Assembly: GCF_000300275.1 (NCBI RefSeq)
Contig: NZ_AMRN01000008.1
Location: forward strand, 186,001 to 250,000
Reading direction: 5' to 3'
DNA length: 64,000 nt
From: Thalassospira profundimaris WP0211
GTDB taxonomy: Bacteria > Pseudomonadota > Alphaproteobacteria > Rhodospirillales > Thalassospiraceae
Shown piece after piece: positions 1-9,194 of this stretch. The position numbers were made by a program, and so were the translations under genes. The first letter of the stretch is position 1. Every line of letters starts with the position of its first letter. The notes beneath the pieces are model-generated. The model was not told the DNA's origin. It saw only the letters and a list, made by a program, of their open reading frames with translations, and did no database searches.

Positions 1-128
1 GCGTGTGGTGTTCAGAAAATGTGCATTTCTGCGAAAGGGTCCGGTTGTCAGAAACAGGCTGACTGCAACCAATAAAGCGCCGTGATCACGAGTCACAGGC
101 TGCCTGGCCGCATCGTTTCGCACGACTG

Positions 129-162
129 AAAAGCAAAAGGGCGCAACCAAAGTCGCGCCCTT
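129..162 (-). terminator. Rho-independent terminator after the polyamine-binding protein gene
   Basis: An 8-bp stem (aagggcgc at 137-144 with gcgccctt at 155-162) lies just past the stop codon of the minus-strand binding-protein gene. Read on the minus strand it is followed by a T-rich run (complement of 129-136). This fits an intrinsic terminator. Bases 1-128 hold no gene I can support. Confidence 0.75.
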
Positions 163-207
163 CGCAAGGATCAGCGATCGCAATCCGTCAGGATCGCTTT
201 CGATCAC

Positions 208-1314
208 TTACTGACCGGTTTTAAGCTTCGTCCACAGGCGGGTACGGGTACGCAGCAGGCGTGAACCCGGCTCGACTTTCGAACGCAGGCGTTCTTTTAC
301 TTCCTGCGGCGGATAGATGCCCGGATCTTCGAGAAGGGACGGGTCAACCAGTTCCATCGCGGCAAGGTTCGGGGTTGCATAGGCAACATAGTTCGCGATT
401 TCAGCTTCGACATCGGCACGCAGCACGTAGTCGATGAACTTGTGCGCCAGGTCCGGGTTCGGTGCATCTTCCGGGATCATCATCGCATCGAACCAGATCA
501 GGGTGCCTTCCTTTGGAATGACATACTTGATCTCATTGCCGTTGCCGGCTTCTTCTGCGCGAAGGGCGGCCATGCCGACATCGCCCGACCAGCCAACAGA
601 AATACAAACGTTACCGTTTGCAAGGTCGTTGATGTACTGGGAGCTATGGAAATAGGTCACATGCGGACGGATTTTCTCAAGCTGCTCAAAGGCGCTTTCG
701 ATCGATTCCGTGGTCGGTTCGCCTTCCGGCACATTGCCAAGATAGAAGTTCACCAGCGGTACGATCTCGCCCGGATCATCCAGAAGCGACAGGCCGCATG
801 ACGACAGCTTTTCGGCATATTTCGGATCAAAGATCATCGCCCAGCTATCAAGCGGGGCGTCGTCACCCAGAACTTCCTGAACTTTGGCAACGTTATAGCC
901 AAAGCCGTTGGTGCCCCAGAAATACGGCACGGCAAAGGTGTTGTCAGGGTCGTATTTTGCCTGCTGCTCAAGGATCACCGGATCGAGGTTGCCATAGTTC
1001 GACAGTTTGGATTTGTCGATTGGCTGGAACAGCTTGGCTTTGATCAGGCGTTCGGCATCGGCAAGGGTCGGAACCACGATGTCATAGCCGGAATTACCCG
1101 CCAGCAGCTTGGCTTCAACCAGCTGGTTGCTGTCGTAAACGTCATAGTTGACCTTGACGCCGTATTCCTTTTCGAAATTCGCAACGGTTTCCTCGCCGAT
1201 ATAATCCGACCAGTTATAAACGTTGAGAACTTCCTGTGCCGATGCACCAGTGGCAAAGCCAGATACGGCAGCCGCAAGCACAACCAGGCTTGATGTTTTA
1301 AGAAGAGATTTCAT
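208..1314 (-). CDS. potF: Polyamine (putrescine-type) ABC transporter periplasmic binding protein
   Basis: A 368-residue extracellular solute-binding protein of the PotD/PotF/SpuD family, which captures putrescine or spermidine in the periplasm for an ABC importer. It has a cleavable signal peptide (MKSLLKTSSL then a hydrophobic run ending ASA-QE). The mature N-terminus LNVYNWSDYI is the family hallmark, and the tail keeps the usual PPQEVKERL helix. The start has a good upstream GGAGG. It lies 223 bp downstream of, and in the same orientation as, a gamma-glutamylputrescine synthetase-like gene, which supports a polyamine role. No permease or ATPase partner is in the window, so it either serves a distant transporter or the operon has been rearranged. 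Ligand specificity is inferred. Confidence 0.88.
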   Translation of the reverse strand: MKSLLKTSSLVVLAAAVSGFATGASAQEVLNVYNWSDYIGEETVANFEKEYGVKVNYDVYDSNQLVEAKLLAGNSGYDIVVPTLADAERLIKAKLFQPIDKSKLSNYGNLDPVILEQQAKYDPDNTFAVPYFWGTNGFGYNVAKVQEVLGDDAPLDSWAMIFDPKYAEKLSSCGLSLLDDPGEIVPLVNFYLGNVPEGEPTTESIESAFEQLEKIRPHVTYFHSSQYINDLANGNVCISVGWSGDVGMAALRAEEAGNGNEIKYVIPKEGTLIWFDAMMIPEDAPNPDLAHKFIDYVLRADVEAEIANYVAYATPNLAAMELVDPSLLEDPGIYPPQEVKERLRSKVEPGSRLLRTRTRLWTKLKTGQ

Positions 1315-1537
1315 TTCGCTGAGCCTCCCATGTGGCAGCGTTTGAAAGTTTACCGGTTCTGTTGTTGGTCCCCCAGAACCCGGGGCTTATCGTAATATCC
1401 TTCGAATGCTTCAGGATATTGTCAAATACAAGATGGAAAAATGTGCATATTTCGCATCATGTAAAAAATTGTGCATTTAACATGCAACAATCTTGCGCCG
1501 GGCAGCAAGTCCCGGCGCAAAATTCGACAGGCGTCTT

Positions 1538-2950
1538 TTAAACGTTCAGCAACAGGTGCTCACGCTCCCAGGCGCTGATCACGGTCTGATAGGCATCCCA
1601 TTCCGCTTCCTTGACCGCAATAACGGCGGCAGCGAACTCTTCGCCCAGCAGTTCCTTAAGCGGCTTGCAACGATGGAACTTCGCAAGTGCTTCGTGGATG
1701 TGACGCGGCAGGGAATGCGCACGGTCATAGCCCGAACCTTCGATCGGGGCCGTCGCATCGACTTCCTCGATAATACCAAGCAGGCCACAGGCAAGCGACG
1801 CCGCAACCGCCAGATACGGGTTGGCATCTGCCCCCGGTAGACGGTTTTCAATACGACGTGCCGCGGGCGGGCCATTCGGCTGGCGCAGGCCGACCGTACG
1901 GTTATCAAGTGACCAGTGCATGTTGATCGGGGCATCCGACCAGGGCTGCAAACGGCGATAACTGTTCATGTTCGGCGCCAGAAGCGGCATGGCTGCTGGC
2001 AGGTAACGCTGCAGGCCGCCAATATAGTTGAGGAACAGTTTCGAGTTTTCCCCGTCATCATCGGCAAACAGGTTCTTGCCGGTGTTGATATCAAGAAGAC
2101 TTTGGTGAATATGCATCGAGCTTCCCGGCAGGTTGCCCATCGGCTTGGCCATGAACGTGCCATAGACACCGTGTTTCAGTGCCGTTTCACGCAGCGTACG
2201 TTTGAACAAAAAGGCCTGATCGGCTAGTTCAAGCGGATCACCATGGTTAAAGTTCATTTCAAGCTGGGCCGGACCCGACTCGTGGCTCATGGTATCGGCG
2301 TCGATATTCATGGCCTCGCAATAGTCATACAGGTCTTCAATCAGCGGATCGAACTCGTTGATGGCATCAATACCAAACGCGTTTGATGCGCGTTCCGGGC
2401 GACCGGAACGGCCAATCGGCGGCTCCAGCGGGTTGTCCGGATCGGTGTTCTTTGCCACCAGATAAAATTCAAGTTCTGGCGCGATGATCGGGCGCATGCC
2501 GCGTTCTTCAAATGCCTTGAGAACCCGTTTAAGTACGCCGCGCGGCGACGTCGAAACTTCTTCGCCGGAAAAATGGAAACAGTCGCAGATGATCTGGGCC
2601 GTCGGCTCCTCGTACCACGGCACAACGCGCACGGTTTCCGGGTCGGGAACCATCGCCACGTCCTTTTCGGCCGGGTCAAGGAAGGCATCGGTTTCCTCCG
2701 GATAGCCGCCGGTTACCGTCAGGCAGAAAATTGCTTCGGGGATGGCAAGGCTTTTGGCCTCCAGCCCCTTAAGAAACTTCTGTGTCGGAAGAACCTTGCC
2801 CCGCGCAACGCCGGACATGTCCGGAACAATGCATTCGACTTCTTCGATTTTTCGCTCGGATAGCCACGTCTTGAGATCGGTGCTCATGTGTAGTCGGGCG
2901 CTTTCACGCCAGTCCTTCAAAATTGCATTTTCTTGCGTTTTTCGGGCCAT
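1538..2950 (-). CDS. puuA: Glutamine synthetase family protein, probable gamma-glutamylputrescine synthetase
   Basis: A 470-residue class I glutamine-synthetase-fold enzyme. Near residues 42-52 it has VECIVPDMSG-ARGK, typical of PuuA-type proteins. The catalytic domain shows PELEFYLV, the MSHESGPAQLEMNF segment, the HIHQSL metal/ATP region and the NRTVGLR-PNGPPAARRIENRLPGADANPYLA block. Family members ATP-dependently ligate glutamate to an amine such as putrescine, the first step of the Puu pathway. The neighbouring PotF-like gene supports polyamine use. The far upstream ATG is used here; an internal ATG at 2887 (MSTDLKTW) is an alternative start. The amine substrate is inferred. Confidence 0.85.
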   Translation of the reverse strand: MARKTQENAILKDWRESARLHMSTDLKTWLSERKIEEVECIVPDMSGVARGKVLPTQKFLKGLEAKSLAIPEAIFCLTVTGGYPEETDAFLDPAEKDVAMVPDPETVRVVPWYEEPTAQIICDCFHFSGEEVSTSPRGVLKRVLKAFEERGMRPIIAPELEFYLVAKNTDPDNPLEPPIGRSGRPERASNAFGIDAINEFDPLIEDLYDYCEAMNIDADTMSHESGPAQLEMNFNHGDPLELADQAFLFKRTLRETALKHGVYGTFMAKPMGNLPGSSMHIHQSLLDINTGKNLFADDDGENSKLFLNYIGGLQRYLPAAMPLLAPNMNSYRRLQPWSDAPINMHWSLDNRTVGLRQPNGPPAARRIENRLPGADANPYLAVAASLACGLLGIIEEVDATAPIEGSGYDRAHSLPRHIHEALAKFHRCKPLKELLGEEFAAAVIAVKEAEWDAYQTVISAWEREHLLLNV

Positions 2951-3050
2951 TCCCGAACAAATTCACAAGAAAGGATGTTTGTCTTCGAAGACTATTGTAT
3001 TTAATTTCGTTATTGTCGTGTTTATTAGAATTATAGACGAATTTTCGGTT

Positions 3051-3090
3051 GGATCGTCGAAGATATCGTTTCATATCTCTGGAACGATCC
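3051..3090. promoter_or_regulatory. Interrupted palindrome in the puuA/dgcN divergent promoter region
   Basis: The 209-bp gap between the divergent genes is AT-rich. It contains an interrupted palindrome: outer arms ggatcgt (3051-3057) and acgatcc (3084-3090), inner arms agatat (3061-3066) and atatct (3073-3078). It sits 70-110 bp upstream of dgcN and is a plausible operator. The regulator is unknown. Confidence 0.4.
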
Positions 3091-3159
3091 TACCAGATTG
3101 CGCTATAGTCGCGCCACAATATTTAAGAGCAGCGTTTGGATGCTGGTCAAGGAGGTATT

Positions 3160-4164
3160 ATGAAAATCGCACATCCGTATCTTATGTTTCTTGGTGACGC
3201 GCCGGACGAACTGGCTGCAAAAACCGCAATCGGCATCAAGCAGTGGCGCCCGGAATGGTGCGTCGGTCAGATGAGCCTGCCGGGCTGTCAGGCGGATCTT
3301 GGTCTGCCGGAAATGTCGATCGCCGAAGCAAAGGCAGCCGGCGTTAAAACCCTGGTGCTGGGCGTTGCCAACCGTGGCGGGATCATTGGTCCGGCATGGA
3401 TGGAAACCCTGCTGGCGGCAATCGACGCTGGCATGGACATCGCCAACGGTCTGCACACCCGTCTTTCGTCGATTCCCGAACTGGTCGATGCCGCCAAGGC
3501 CAAGGGTGTTAGCCTGTTTGATGTGCGCCACTTCGACGGTAAAGTCCCGGTCGGCAACGGTGAAAAGCGTTCCGGCAAGCGCGTTCTGGCTGTCGGTACC
3601 GACTGTTCGGTCGGTAAGATGTACACCGCCCTTGCAATTGACGCCGAATTCAAAAAACGCGGCATCAAGTCCGACTTCCGTGCAACCGGCCAGACCGGTA
3701 TCTTCATCGCCGGCGAAGGCATATCGGTTGATGCAGTTATTTCCGACTTTATCTCGGGCGCTGTTGAAACCATTGCACCGGCCAATGACCCGGATCACTG
3801 GGACGTCATGGAAGGGCAGGGCAGCCTGTTCCACGCATCGTTCGCCGGTGTTTCCATGGGCCTGATCCACGGTTCACAGCCGGACGCCCTTGTGGTCTGC
3901 CACGAGCCGACCCGTGCCCACATGCGTGGTCTTCCGGGGTATAAGCTTCCGGATCTCAAAACCTGCCTCGACGTCAACCTGTTGCACGCCAAACTGACCA
4001 ACCCGGATTGCAAGGTTGTCGGTTTTGCCATCAACACCAAGGCGCTTGACGACGCAGCGGCCAAGAAACTTCTGGCTGACATCGAAGCCGAATTCGGTCT
4101 TCCGGCAGTTGACCCGGTCCGTACCGGCGTTGCGTCGCTGGTCGACAAGCTGCAGGAGATCTAA
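3160..4164 (+). CDS. dgcN: DUF1611-family protein, probable D-glutamate N-acetyltransferase DgcN
   Basis: A 334-residue DUF1611/DgcN-family protein. It has an N-terminal Rossmann-like half and a C-terminal P-loop-like half with VLAVGTDCSVGKM near residues 140-152. DgcN is described as acetylating D-glutamate, which DgcA then racemises to the L form in D-glutamate catabolism. The adjacent DgcA-like gene makes this assignment strong. The ATG at 3160 was chosen because AAGGAGG at 3149-3155 precedes it at normal spacing; a longer in-frame TTG reading at 3136 would overlap the ribosome site. It starts a two-gene operon with a 1-bp gap to the next gene. Confidence 0.85.
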   Translation: MKIAHPYLMFLGDAPDELAAKTAIGIKQWRPEWCVGQMSLPGCQADLGLPEMSIAEAKAAGVKTLVLGVANRGGIIGPAWMETLLAAIDAGMDIANGLHTRLSSIPELVDAAKAKGVSLFDVRHFDGKVPVGNGEKRSGKRVLAVGTDCSVGKMYTALAIDAEFKKRGIKSDFRATGQTGIFIAGEGISVDAVISDFISGAVETIAPANDPDHWDVMEGQGSLFHASFAGVSMGLIHGSQPDALVVCHEPTRAHMRGLPGYKLPDLKTCLDVNLLHAKLTNPDCKVVGFAINTKALDDAAAKKLLADIEAEFGLPAVDPVRTGVASLVDKLQEI

Positions 4165-4165
4165 G

Positions 4166-5146
4166 TTGCCAAAGCTCACTGTGATTTCCGAAGTCTTCCC
4201 CCTCGCACAGGTCTTCAAGATCTCGCGCGGGGCCCGGACCGAGGCACATGTGGTCAAGGTGACGCTCAGCGACGGCACCCATACCGGGCAGGGGGAATGC
4301 GTTCCCTATGCCCGGTATAATGAAACGGTCGAAGGTGTCATTGCCGACATCGAAGCACAGGCAGACGCCCTTGACCGCGGCATGACCCGCAAGGAACTTC
4401 AGGACGCCATGAAGGCCGGTGCTGCGCGTAACGCAGTCGACTGTGCCTATTGGGATCTCGAAGCCAAGCGTATGGGCCGTCGCGTATGGGAATTGATCGG
4501 GCACAAGGCGCCCGAAGGATTGATCACAGCCGAAACGCTGTCGATCGATACCCCGGACAATATGCGCGAAGCCGCCCGCAAGATCGCCCATGCCCCGTTG
4601 CTTAAGGTCAAGCTCAATGGCGAAAACGTCCTTGAGTCGGTCCGCGCTGTGCGTGAAGGTTCGCCCAAGGCCCGCATCATTGTTGATGCCAACGAAGCCT
4701 GGTCTCTTGATCTGCTCGAAGATATCGGTGCCGAACTTGATGGTCTGGGTGTCGAGATGATCGAACAGCCACTGCCTGCCGGGCAGGATGATGGTCTGAT
4801 CGATATCGATTGCCCGGTGCTTCTGTGTGCCGACGAGTCTGTTCATACGATGGCTGACATTCCGCGTCTGGCCAATCTCTATGACATGATCAACATCAAG
4901 CTCGACAAGACCGGTGGTCTTACCGGCGCGCTTGAGCTGGCCGAGGCCGCATCCAAGGCCGGCATGCAACTGATGACCGGCTGCATGGTCGGAACATCGC
5001 TTGCCATGGCGCCTGCCATGATCACCGGTGCCATGTCGCGCATTGTCGATCTGGATGGCCCGATCTGGATGGCCAAGGATCGCGATCATGCCCTGACGTT
5101 TAAAAACGGTGTGATGGGGCTGCCCGATCGCGAACTCTGGGGTTGA
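4166..5146 (+). CDS. dgcA: Enolase-superfamily epimerase, probable N-acetyl-D-glutamate racemase DgcA
   Basis: A 326-residue muconate-lactonizing subgroup enolase-superfamily enzyme. The KxK catalytic pair is at K147/K149, metal ligands at D174 (IIVDANEAW), E200 (MIEQPL) and D223 (CADES), and the second base in the NIKLDKTGG segment near K245. The family also contains dipeptide epimerases; the direct link to dgcN points to DgcA activity. The start is TTG at 4166, preceded by AGGAG at 4154-4158. No ATG or GTG fits the conserved N-terminus, and the upstream in-frame extension runs back inside dgcN. Translation is probably coupled to dgcN. Confidence 0.85.
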   Translation: MPKLTVISEVFPLAQVFKISRGARTEAHVVKVTLSDGTHTGQGECVPYARYNETVEGVIADIEAQADALDRGMTRKELQDAMKAGAARNAVDCAYWDLEAKRMGRRVWELIGHKAPEGLITAETLSIDTPDNMREAARKIAHAPLLKVKLNGENVLESVRAVREGSPKARIIVDANEAWSLDLLEDIGAELDGLGVEMIEQPLPAGQDDGLIDIDCPVLLCADESVHTMADIPRLANLYDMINIKLDKTGGLTGALELAEAASKAGMQLMTGCMVGTSLAMAPAMITGAMSRIVDLDGPIWMAKDRDHALTFKNGVMGLPDRELWG

Positions 5147-5200
5147 TTCGGCTAAACGCTATACAACGGCATAATCGCCCTGTAATCCGGGCGATATCAG

Positions 5201-5233
5201 ACGGCGCATCGGCAAACCGGTGCGCCGTTTTTA
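5201..5233 (+). terminator. Rho-independent terminator of the dgcN-dgcA operon
   Basis: A 12-bp stem (acggcgcatcgg with ccggtgcgccgt, one G-T pair) and a 4-nt loop are followed by a T run, 54 bp after the dgcA stop. Confidence 0.88.
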
Positions 5234-5478
5234 TTTCCAATGTAAAAAACCGGCACCCGAATTTTCGACCCAAGGTAGAAAAGCCAAGGGAAATTTTTTT
5301 TACAGCCAGATATGGTGGGTTACGGGTTAACTTTTTGTTTACGAATCAACATCTTGCGGTCGGTCTTGACCGTTTTAAAGCTCCATTTCGGCCCATCTGC
5401 TGCATGACGCCACCCTAATGTATAGTTGTGTCTTGGACCAAATAAAGGAACGATGAGACATCTATATAAAGGGCCTGT
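5234..5478. other. Gene-free stretch before the diguanylate cyclase
   Basis: An AT-rich stretch with no convincing gene. It probably holds the promoter of the next gene; I could not fix -35/-10 boxes with confidence. Confidence 0.4.
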
Positions 5479-6711
5479 GTGGCCCGCTTAAATCTGGTTG
5501 GAGCGGTTCGCGTGGATTCAGGCCCTCAGGAAAATAGCAGTCCGTCAAAAAAGACGTTTCGATGCTGCTATCGGGATTTTCTCTACACGCCACGGCATGC
5601 AGAGCTCCTGCATCTGCGCCGCAAGGAATCGATCCAGCTTACCGCCCGTTTCGCAGCCCTTTTCGTTCTTGTCCTCATGCTTGCCGTTCCGTTCTGGGAC
5701 GGGGCCTTTGCCGCTGAAATGTGGTCTTCGCAGACCTTTATTCTGCGGCTTCTGGTGGCGGGGGTCGCGCTTGTGGTGCTTACCAATCGCGCGGTCAGCG
5801 CGCGGTTGCGCCGACGTTTTCCGTACCTGCCGATGCTGATGCTGATTGTCGCGGCAAGTTTGCTATGTGTCTTTGCCGGCAATGACCCGCTTGCAACCGA
5901 TTACATGCACAGTTCGCACAGCTTCCTTCTGATCGGTCTGGTGATGATGATTGCCATCATGCCCGTCACTCTGGTCGAGGCCGCCGTTCTTTCAGTGCCA
6001 TTTGCCGTGTTGCTTGTCATCGGCGCACAAAGCGGGCTTGCGACCGGCTTTGTGCCGTTTGAAATGCTGCTGGCATTCCTGTTGCCGCTGGCACTCGTGT
6101 CAGCCCTTGTGCAGCTTTACCGCACCGTCACCGCGGCCCATGAAATCGCCATTGATCCACTGACCAACTGTTATACCCGTGCCTTTGGCATGGAAATGAT
6201 CCGGGTCAGCTTCGAAGGCGCACTGCGCAAAAAAGTGCCCTATACCGTTGCCTTCATCGACCTTGATGATTTCAAGCAGATCAATGATCGCTATGGCCAT
6301 GATTACGGTGACCGCATTCTGGGCGAGGTCGGCAATAACCTGATCCATCGTTTCCGCCGTTCTGACATGGTTGTGCGGTGGGGCGGGGAAGAATTCCTGG
6401 TGCTGTTGCCCGAACTGGGCCGTGCCCGCGCTGTCGAGGTACTTGAACGTGTCATGGCGCCAGGGTTGGCAAAGCTTGAAAACGGGCAGGTGCAGCGTGC
6501 CAGTGTCGGTCTTTCCGAACGCATCGAAGATGCCATTGCCTTGCCGCAAAACCTGATCGACCTTGCTGATCAGCGCATGTATGAGGCCAAAAAACGCCAG
6601 GACCGCGATGACCTCGTCGCACAAGGCTATTCCGGGCGGCGCAATACGGTAAGCGCCCTGGCGTCCCCGTCGACCACCAATGCCCCCTCGGTTGATCGCA
6701 GCGTAAACTAG
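5479..6711 (+). CDS. Membrane diguanylate cyclase (GGDEF domain)
   Basis: A 410-residue protein. A basic N-terminus is followed by about six hydrophobic segments (roughly residues 55-220) with no recognisable ligand-binding domain. A GGDEF domain follows from about residue 227: DPLTNCYTRAFG, FIDLDDFKQINDRYGHDYGD, and the active-site loop RWGGEEF. It should synthesise cyclic di-GMP from two GTP at the inner membrane. No RxxD inhibitory site is obvious before GGEEF. The start is uncertain: the GTG at 5479 is the longest reading, and a start nearer the first hydrophobic segment is possible. It stands alone, with no partner gene. Confidence 0.85.
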   Translation: MARLNLVGAVRVDSGPQENSSPSKKTFRCCYRDFLYTPRHAELLHLRRKESIQLTARFAALFVLVLMLAVPFWDGAFAAEMWSSQTFILRLLVAGVALVVLTNRAVSARLRRRFPYLPMLMLIVAASLLCVFAGNDPLATDYMHSSHSFLLIGLVMMIAIMPVTLVEAAVLSVPFAVLLVIGAQSGLATGFVPFEMLLAFLLPLALVSALVQLYRTVTAAHEIAIDPLTNCYTRAFGMEMIRVSFEGALRKKVPYTVAFIDLDDFKQINDRYGHDYGDRILGEVGNNLIHRFRRSDMVVRWGGEEFLVLLPELGRARAVEVLERVMAPGLAKLENGQVQRASVGLSERIEDAIALPQNLIDLADQRMYEAKKRQDRDDLVAQGYSGRRNTVSALASPSTTNAPSVDRSVN

Positions 6712-7144
6712 CTGCCTGTTGTGAGCCCTGACTGGGCTCTGCTGTCCAATGCAATGCGTCCGGTCGCGACGCGACCTCTCCTGCTCCATAAAACCCTGTC
6801 TGACGGACATCGTGGCGGCGCATGCCAGCGTCGATCACTGTTGAGGCTTGTCCTGTGCAGGCAGAATCGGGCTAGGGAAAGGCGTGGAATCGGCATGAGC
6901 GCGCGCACGGCTGGTTCGGATTCGCGTCGATTCTCTCACCTTTTTCGAAAATTCCATTTTCTTCGGTGATCAAAAAATAGCCGCGAGATGTGAAATTTGC
7001 GGGCGTTTGGGGTGCAATGCCTCAAAATAATGCACAAAAAAGAAGCAGTAATATTTCTGACAAAAAAATAGTCAAAAAGCTGTTGCGTCCTGTCCGGTGA
7101 ATGGGTAATGTTCATTTGTGCGCTGCGGTAGGACGCAGTGCATT
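6712..7144. other. Gene-free stretch upstream of the mmgR-like sRNA
   Basis: No convincing coding sequence. It contains a short hairpin (gagccc 6723-6728 with gggctc 6734-6739) just after the cyclase stop, without a T run. Further on there is an AT-rich segment and a 7-bp stem, gcgtcct (7085-7091) with aggacgc (7131-7137), directly ahead of the small RNA. Confidence 0.4.
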
Positions 7145-7224
7145 CCGGCGAGCGACTTGTCGCTCGTTTCTTGGACGTTTCCTCCCTAGACTTGGGCCGC
7201 TGTCACAGGCGGCCTTCTTTTTTT
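7145..7224 (+). ncRNA. mmgR: mmgR (alpha-r8) family trans-acting small RNA
   Basis: A first hairpin with perfect 8-bp arms (cgagcgac/gtcgctcg, 7149-7166) is followed by a single-stranded linker containing tttcctccct (7178-7187). A terminator hairpin (ggccgc 7195-7200 with gcggcc 7209-7214) and a T run to 7224 complete it. This order, with an exact UUUCCUCCCU core between two stem-loops, is the signature of the alphaproteobacterial MmgR sRNA. In Sinorhizobium that RNA limits polyhydroxybutyrate accumulation, and the CU-rich core can pair with ribosome-binding sites. The 5' end is an estimate from the roughly 77-nt size of the known RNA. Confidence 0.82.
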
Positions 7225-7412
7225 GCCTAAATTCAGCCCTTTAGCCCAACTCAAAGCATCTGCTCAGCGCCTGAACATCTCATGTGTTTTGGAATTGTTA
7301 GAATGGTGCGGTGCAAATCAACTTGGGGTAATCGCGGCGCGCAGATACGCCAAGGGCGCTGCCCGGCAAAATCAGGAAGCGCCCTTTAAAATCCCTCTGG
7401 ACCTTTTTTCGG

Positions 7413-7991
7413 CTATTTTTCGCGCGTTGGATTGCCATCGGGGATATTGCCATCCCCGTCGCCCAGGCCGCGCTGCATGATCACGCTATCGACCCAGCGG
7501 CCCATTTTAAAGCCGGCCGACTGAAGCGTGCCCGCCACCCGGAAGCCCAACCGCGCATGCAGCCCGATCGACGCGACATTGGCGCTATCGCCGATCACGG
7601 CAATCATCTGGCGATAACCAAGGGCGGTGACCCGTTTGATCAGCTCCGCAAGCAACGCACTGCCAGCCCCCTTGCCGACGACTTCGGGTGCTATGTAAAT
7701 CGTGTCCTCGACCGTGAAACGATAGGCCGGACGCGTCCGGTACGCCCCGGCATAGGCAAATCCCTCAACCCGGCCATCCACATCCGCCACCAGATAGGGC
7801 AGGCCGCGTTCACGCACATGTTGCCAGCGCGATGTCAGCTCGGCGATTTCAGGGGCGCGTTCCTCAAACGATGCCAGCCCATGCAGCACATGATGGCCAT
7901 AAATCTCGGTGATCCGTTCAAAATCTTCGGGTTCTGCATCGCGGATGACCAGATCGCTTAAAACGTCACTGGTATCTATGGTATTGCTCAT
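7413..7991 (-). CDS. GNAT family N-acetyltransferase (phosphinothricin acetyltransferase-like)
   Basis: A 192-residue GNAT protein of the PAT/MnaT type: LVIRDAEPEDFERITEIYGHHV at the N-terminus, YRTRPAYRFTVEDTIYIAPEVVGKGAGSALL as the acetyl-CoA-binding motif A, and NVASIGLHARLGF near the C-terminus. Such enzymes acetylate amino groups of small molecules such as phosphinothricin or methionine sulfoximine. Its start overlaps the stop of the upstream N-formylglutamate amidohydrolase gene (shared base 7991), so the two are probably translated together. The true substrate is unknown. Confidence 0.85.
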   Translation of the reverse strand: MSNTIDTSDVLSDLVIRDAEPEDFERITEIYGHHVLHGLASFEERAPEIAELTSRWQHVRERGLPYLVADVDGRVEGFAYAGAYRTRPAYRFTVEDTIYIAPEVVGKGAGSALLAELIKRVTALGYRQMIAVIGDSANVASIGLHARLGFRVAGTLQSAGFKMGRWVDSVIMQRGLGDGDGNIPDGNPTREK

Positions 7992-8857
7992 TAGAACGGG
8001 TTCCCGTCGAGATCATGAAAGCGCGATATCAGATCGGTCATCTGGTCGCGCAGGGTGTCAAATCCGCGATGCGGGCTGATTGTTGTTTCATCCATATAAA
8101 GCGCACGAGAAAGCTCGATCTGAAGGCTGTGCACATGTTCTTGCGGGCGACCGTAATGGCGTGTGCAATAACCCCCGGCATATGGATCATTGTGCGCGGG
8201 CGCAAAGCCCATATCGCGAAAACAATCGTCCACAAACCGCGTCAATGACGGGTGGCAGGAACTTCCATAGCAATCGCCAAGCACCAGATCAACGCGGTTT
8301 TTTGCGCTGTCGCACGAATCCCCGGGCATCGAATGGCAATCAATCAGGATGCAATAGCCAAACGTGGCCCGCGTCAGATCAATCAGCTTCTGCAACGCCG
8401 TGTGATAGGGCCGGTAATAGGTATCAATACGCGAAAGCGCTTCTTCGGCGGGCAGGCGGGTCTTGTAAATCTCGACCCCGCCGCTGACGACGCGCGGGAT
8501 GGAACCCAATCCCGAAAGGGCGCGCATCGAATTGATCTCGTTATCATCGGGCAGATCGCCATCAAACATCCGCGGATCAAGTTCCATGGCCGCCCGGTTC
8601 ACATCGACATAGGCGCGCGGAAATGTCGCGCACAGCAACGGTGCGCCCAGTTTCGGGGCGGCCGTGAACAACTGATCGACAAAGGCATCTTCGGATGCGC
8701 GCAGCTCAAACGCGCCAATACGTGCGCGTTCAATCAGATCCTGCGGGTAATGGCGGCCTGAATGCGGGGATGCAAACACCACCGGCAGGGTTTGCCGTGG
8801 TGGCAGGATAACGGTGGCGGGGCCAGTTGAGGCGAGTTCCGAAGGCAACTGGTTCAT
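7991..8857 (-). CDS. N-formylglutamate amidohydrolase family protein
   Basis: A 288-residue member of the N-formylglutamate amidohydrolase (HutG-type) family. It has the zinc-binding start VVFASPHSGRHYP, the ASEDAFVDQLF segment, ATFPRAYVDVNR, and LIDCHSMPG in the middle. The family hydrolyses N-formylglutamate to glutamate and formate in histidine degradation, but many members stand outside hut operons, as here, and may deformylate other acids. It overlaps the GNAT gene by one base. Confidence 0.85.
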   Translation of the reverse strand: MNQLPSELASTGPATVILPPRQTLPVVFASPHSGRHYPQDLIERARIGAFELRASEDAFVDQLFTAAPKLGAPLLCATFPRAYVDVNRAAMELDPRMFDGDLPDDNEINSMRALSGLGSIPRVVSGGVEIYKTRLPAEEALSRIDTYYRPYHTALQKLIDLTRATFGYCILIDCHSMPGDSCDSAKNRVDLVLGDCYGSSCHPSLTRFVDDCFRDMGFAPAHNDPYAGGYCTRHYGRPQEHVHSLQIELSRALYMDETTISPHRGFDTLRDQMTDLISRFHDLDGNPF

Positions 8858-9101
8858 TGTCTTTCGTAATGTCCATCCCTTATGACACGGATTTGGGCTT
8901 CGTCGTGCGTCTTGCGATCCATTATCATACTATCTTCTAGCATATGGGAATTGCCACGGATTTGATGAACATTTTTTGTCAAAAAACCATTTCTGGGGTT
9001 GCGCCAAGGTCCGCCTTGGGCTAAATACCGCCTCGCCGACGCAAACGGCACAGACCGGTGTTTTGGTTACAAAGCCTCGGTCTTTCGAAAGATGGATTTG
9101 C

Positions 9102-9178
9102 GGGCCTATAGCTCAGTTGGTTAGAGCGTTCGCTTGACATGCGAGAGGTCACAAGTTCGAGTCTTGTTAGGCCCACCA
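9102..9178 (+). tRNA. tRNA-Val (anticodon GAC), copy 1
   Basis: A 77-nt cloverleaf with encoded CCA. Acceptor arms are gggccta/taggccc, the D-arm contains AGTTGGTTA, the anticodon loop TTGACAT has GAC at 9136-9138, and the T-arm loop is TTCGAGT. The GAC anticodon reads GUC/GUU valine codons. Confidence 0.97.
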
Positions 9179-9194
9179 TCTTTCAAACCCATAG

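Noticed and set aside
5143-5418. 91-codon plus-strand ORF after dgcA
   Set aside because: It runs straight through the dgcA terminator hairpin, has no ribosome site and resembles no family.
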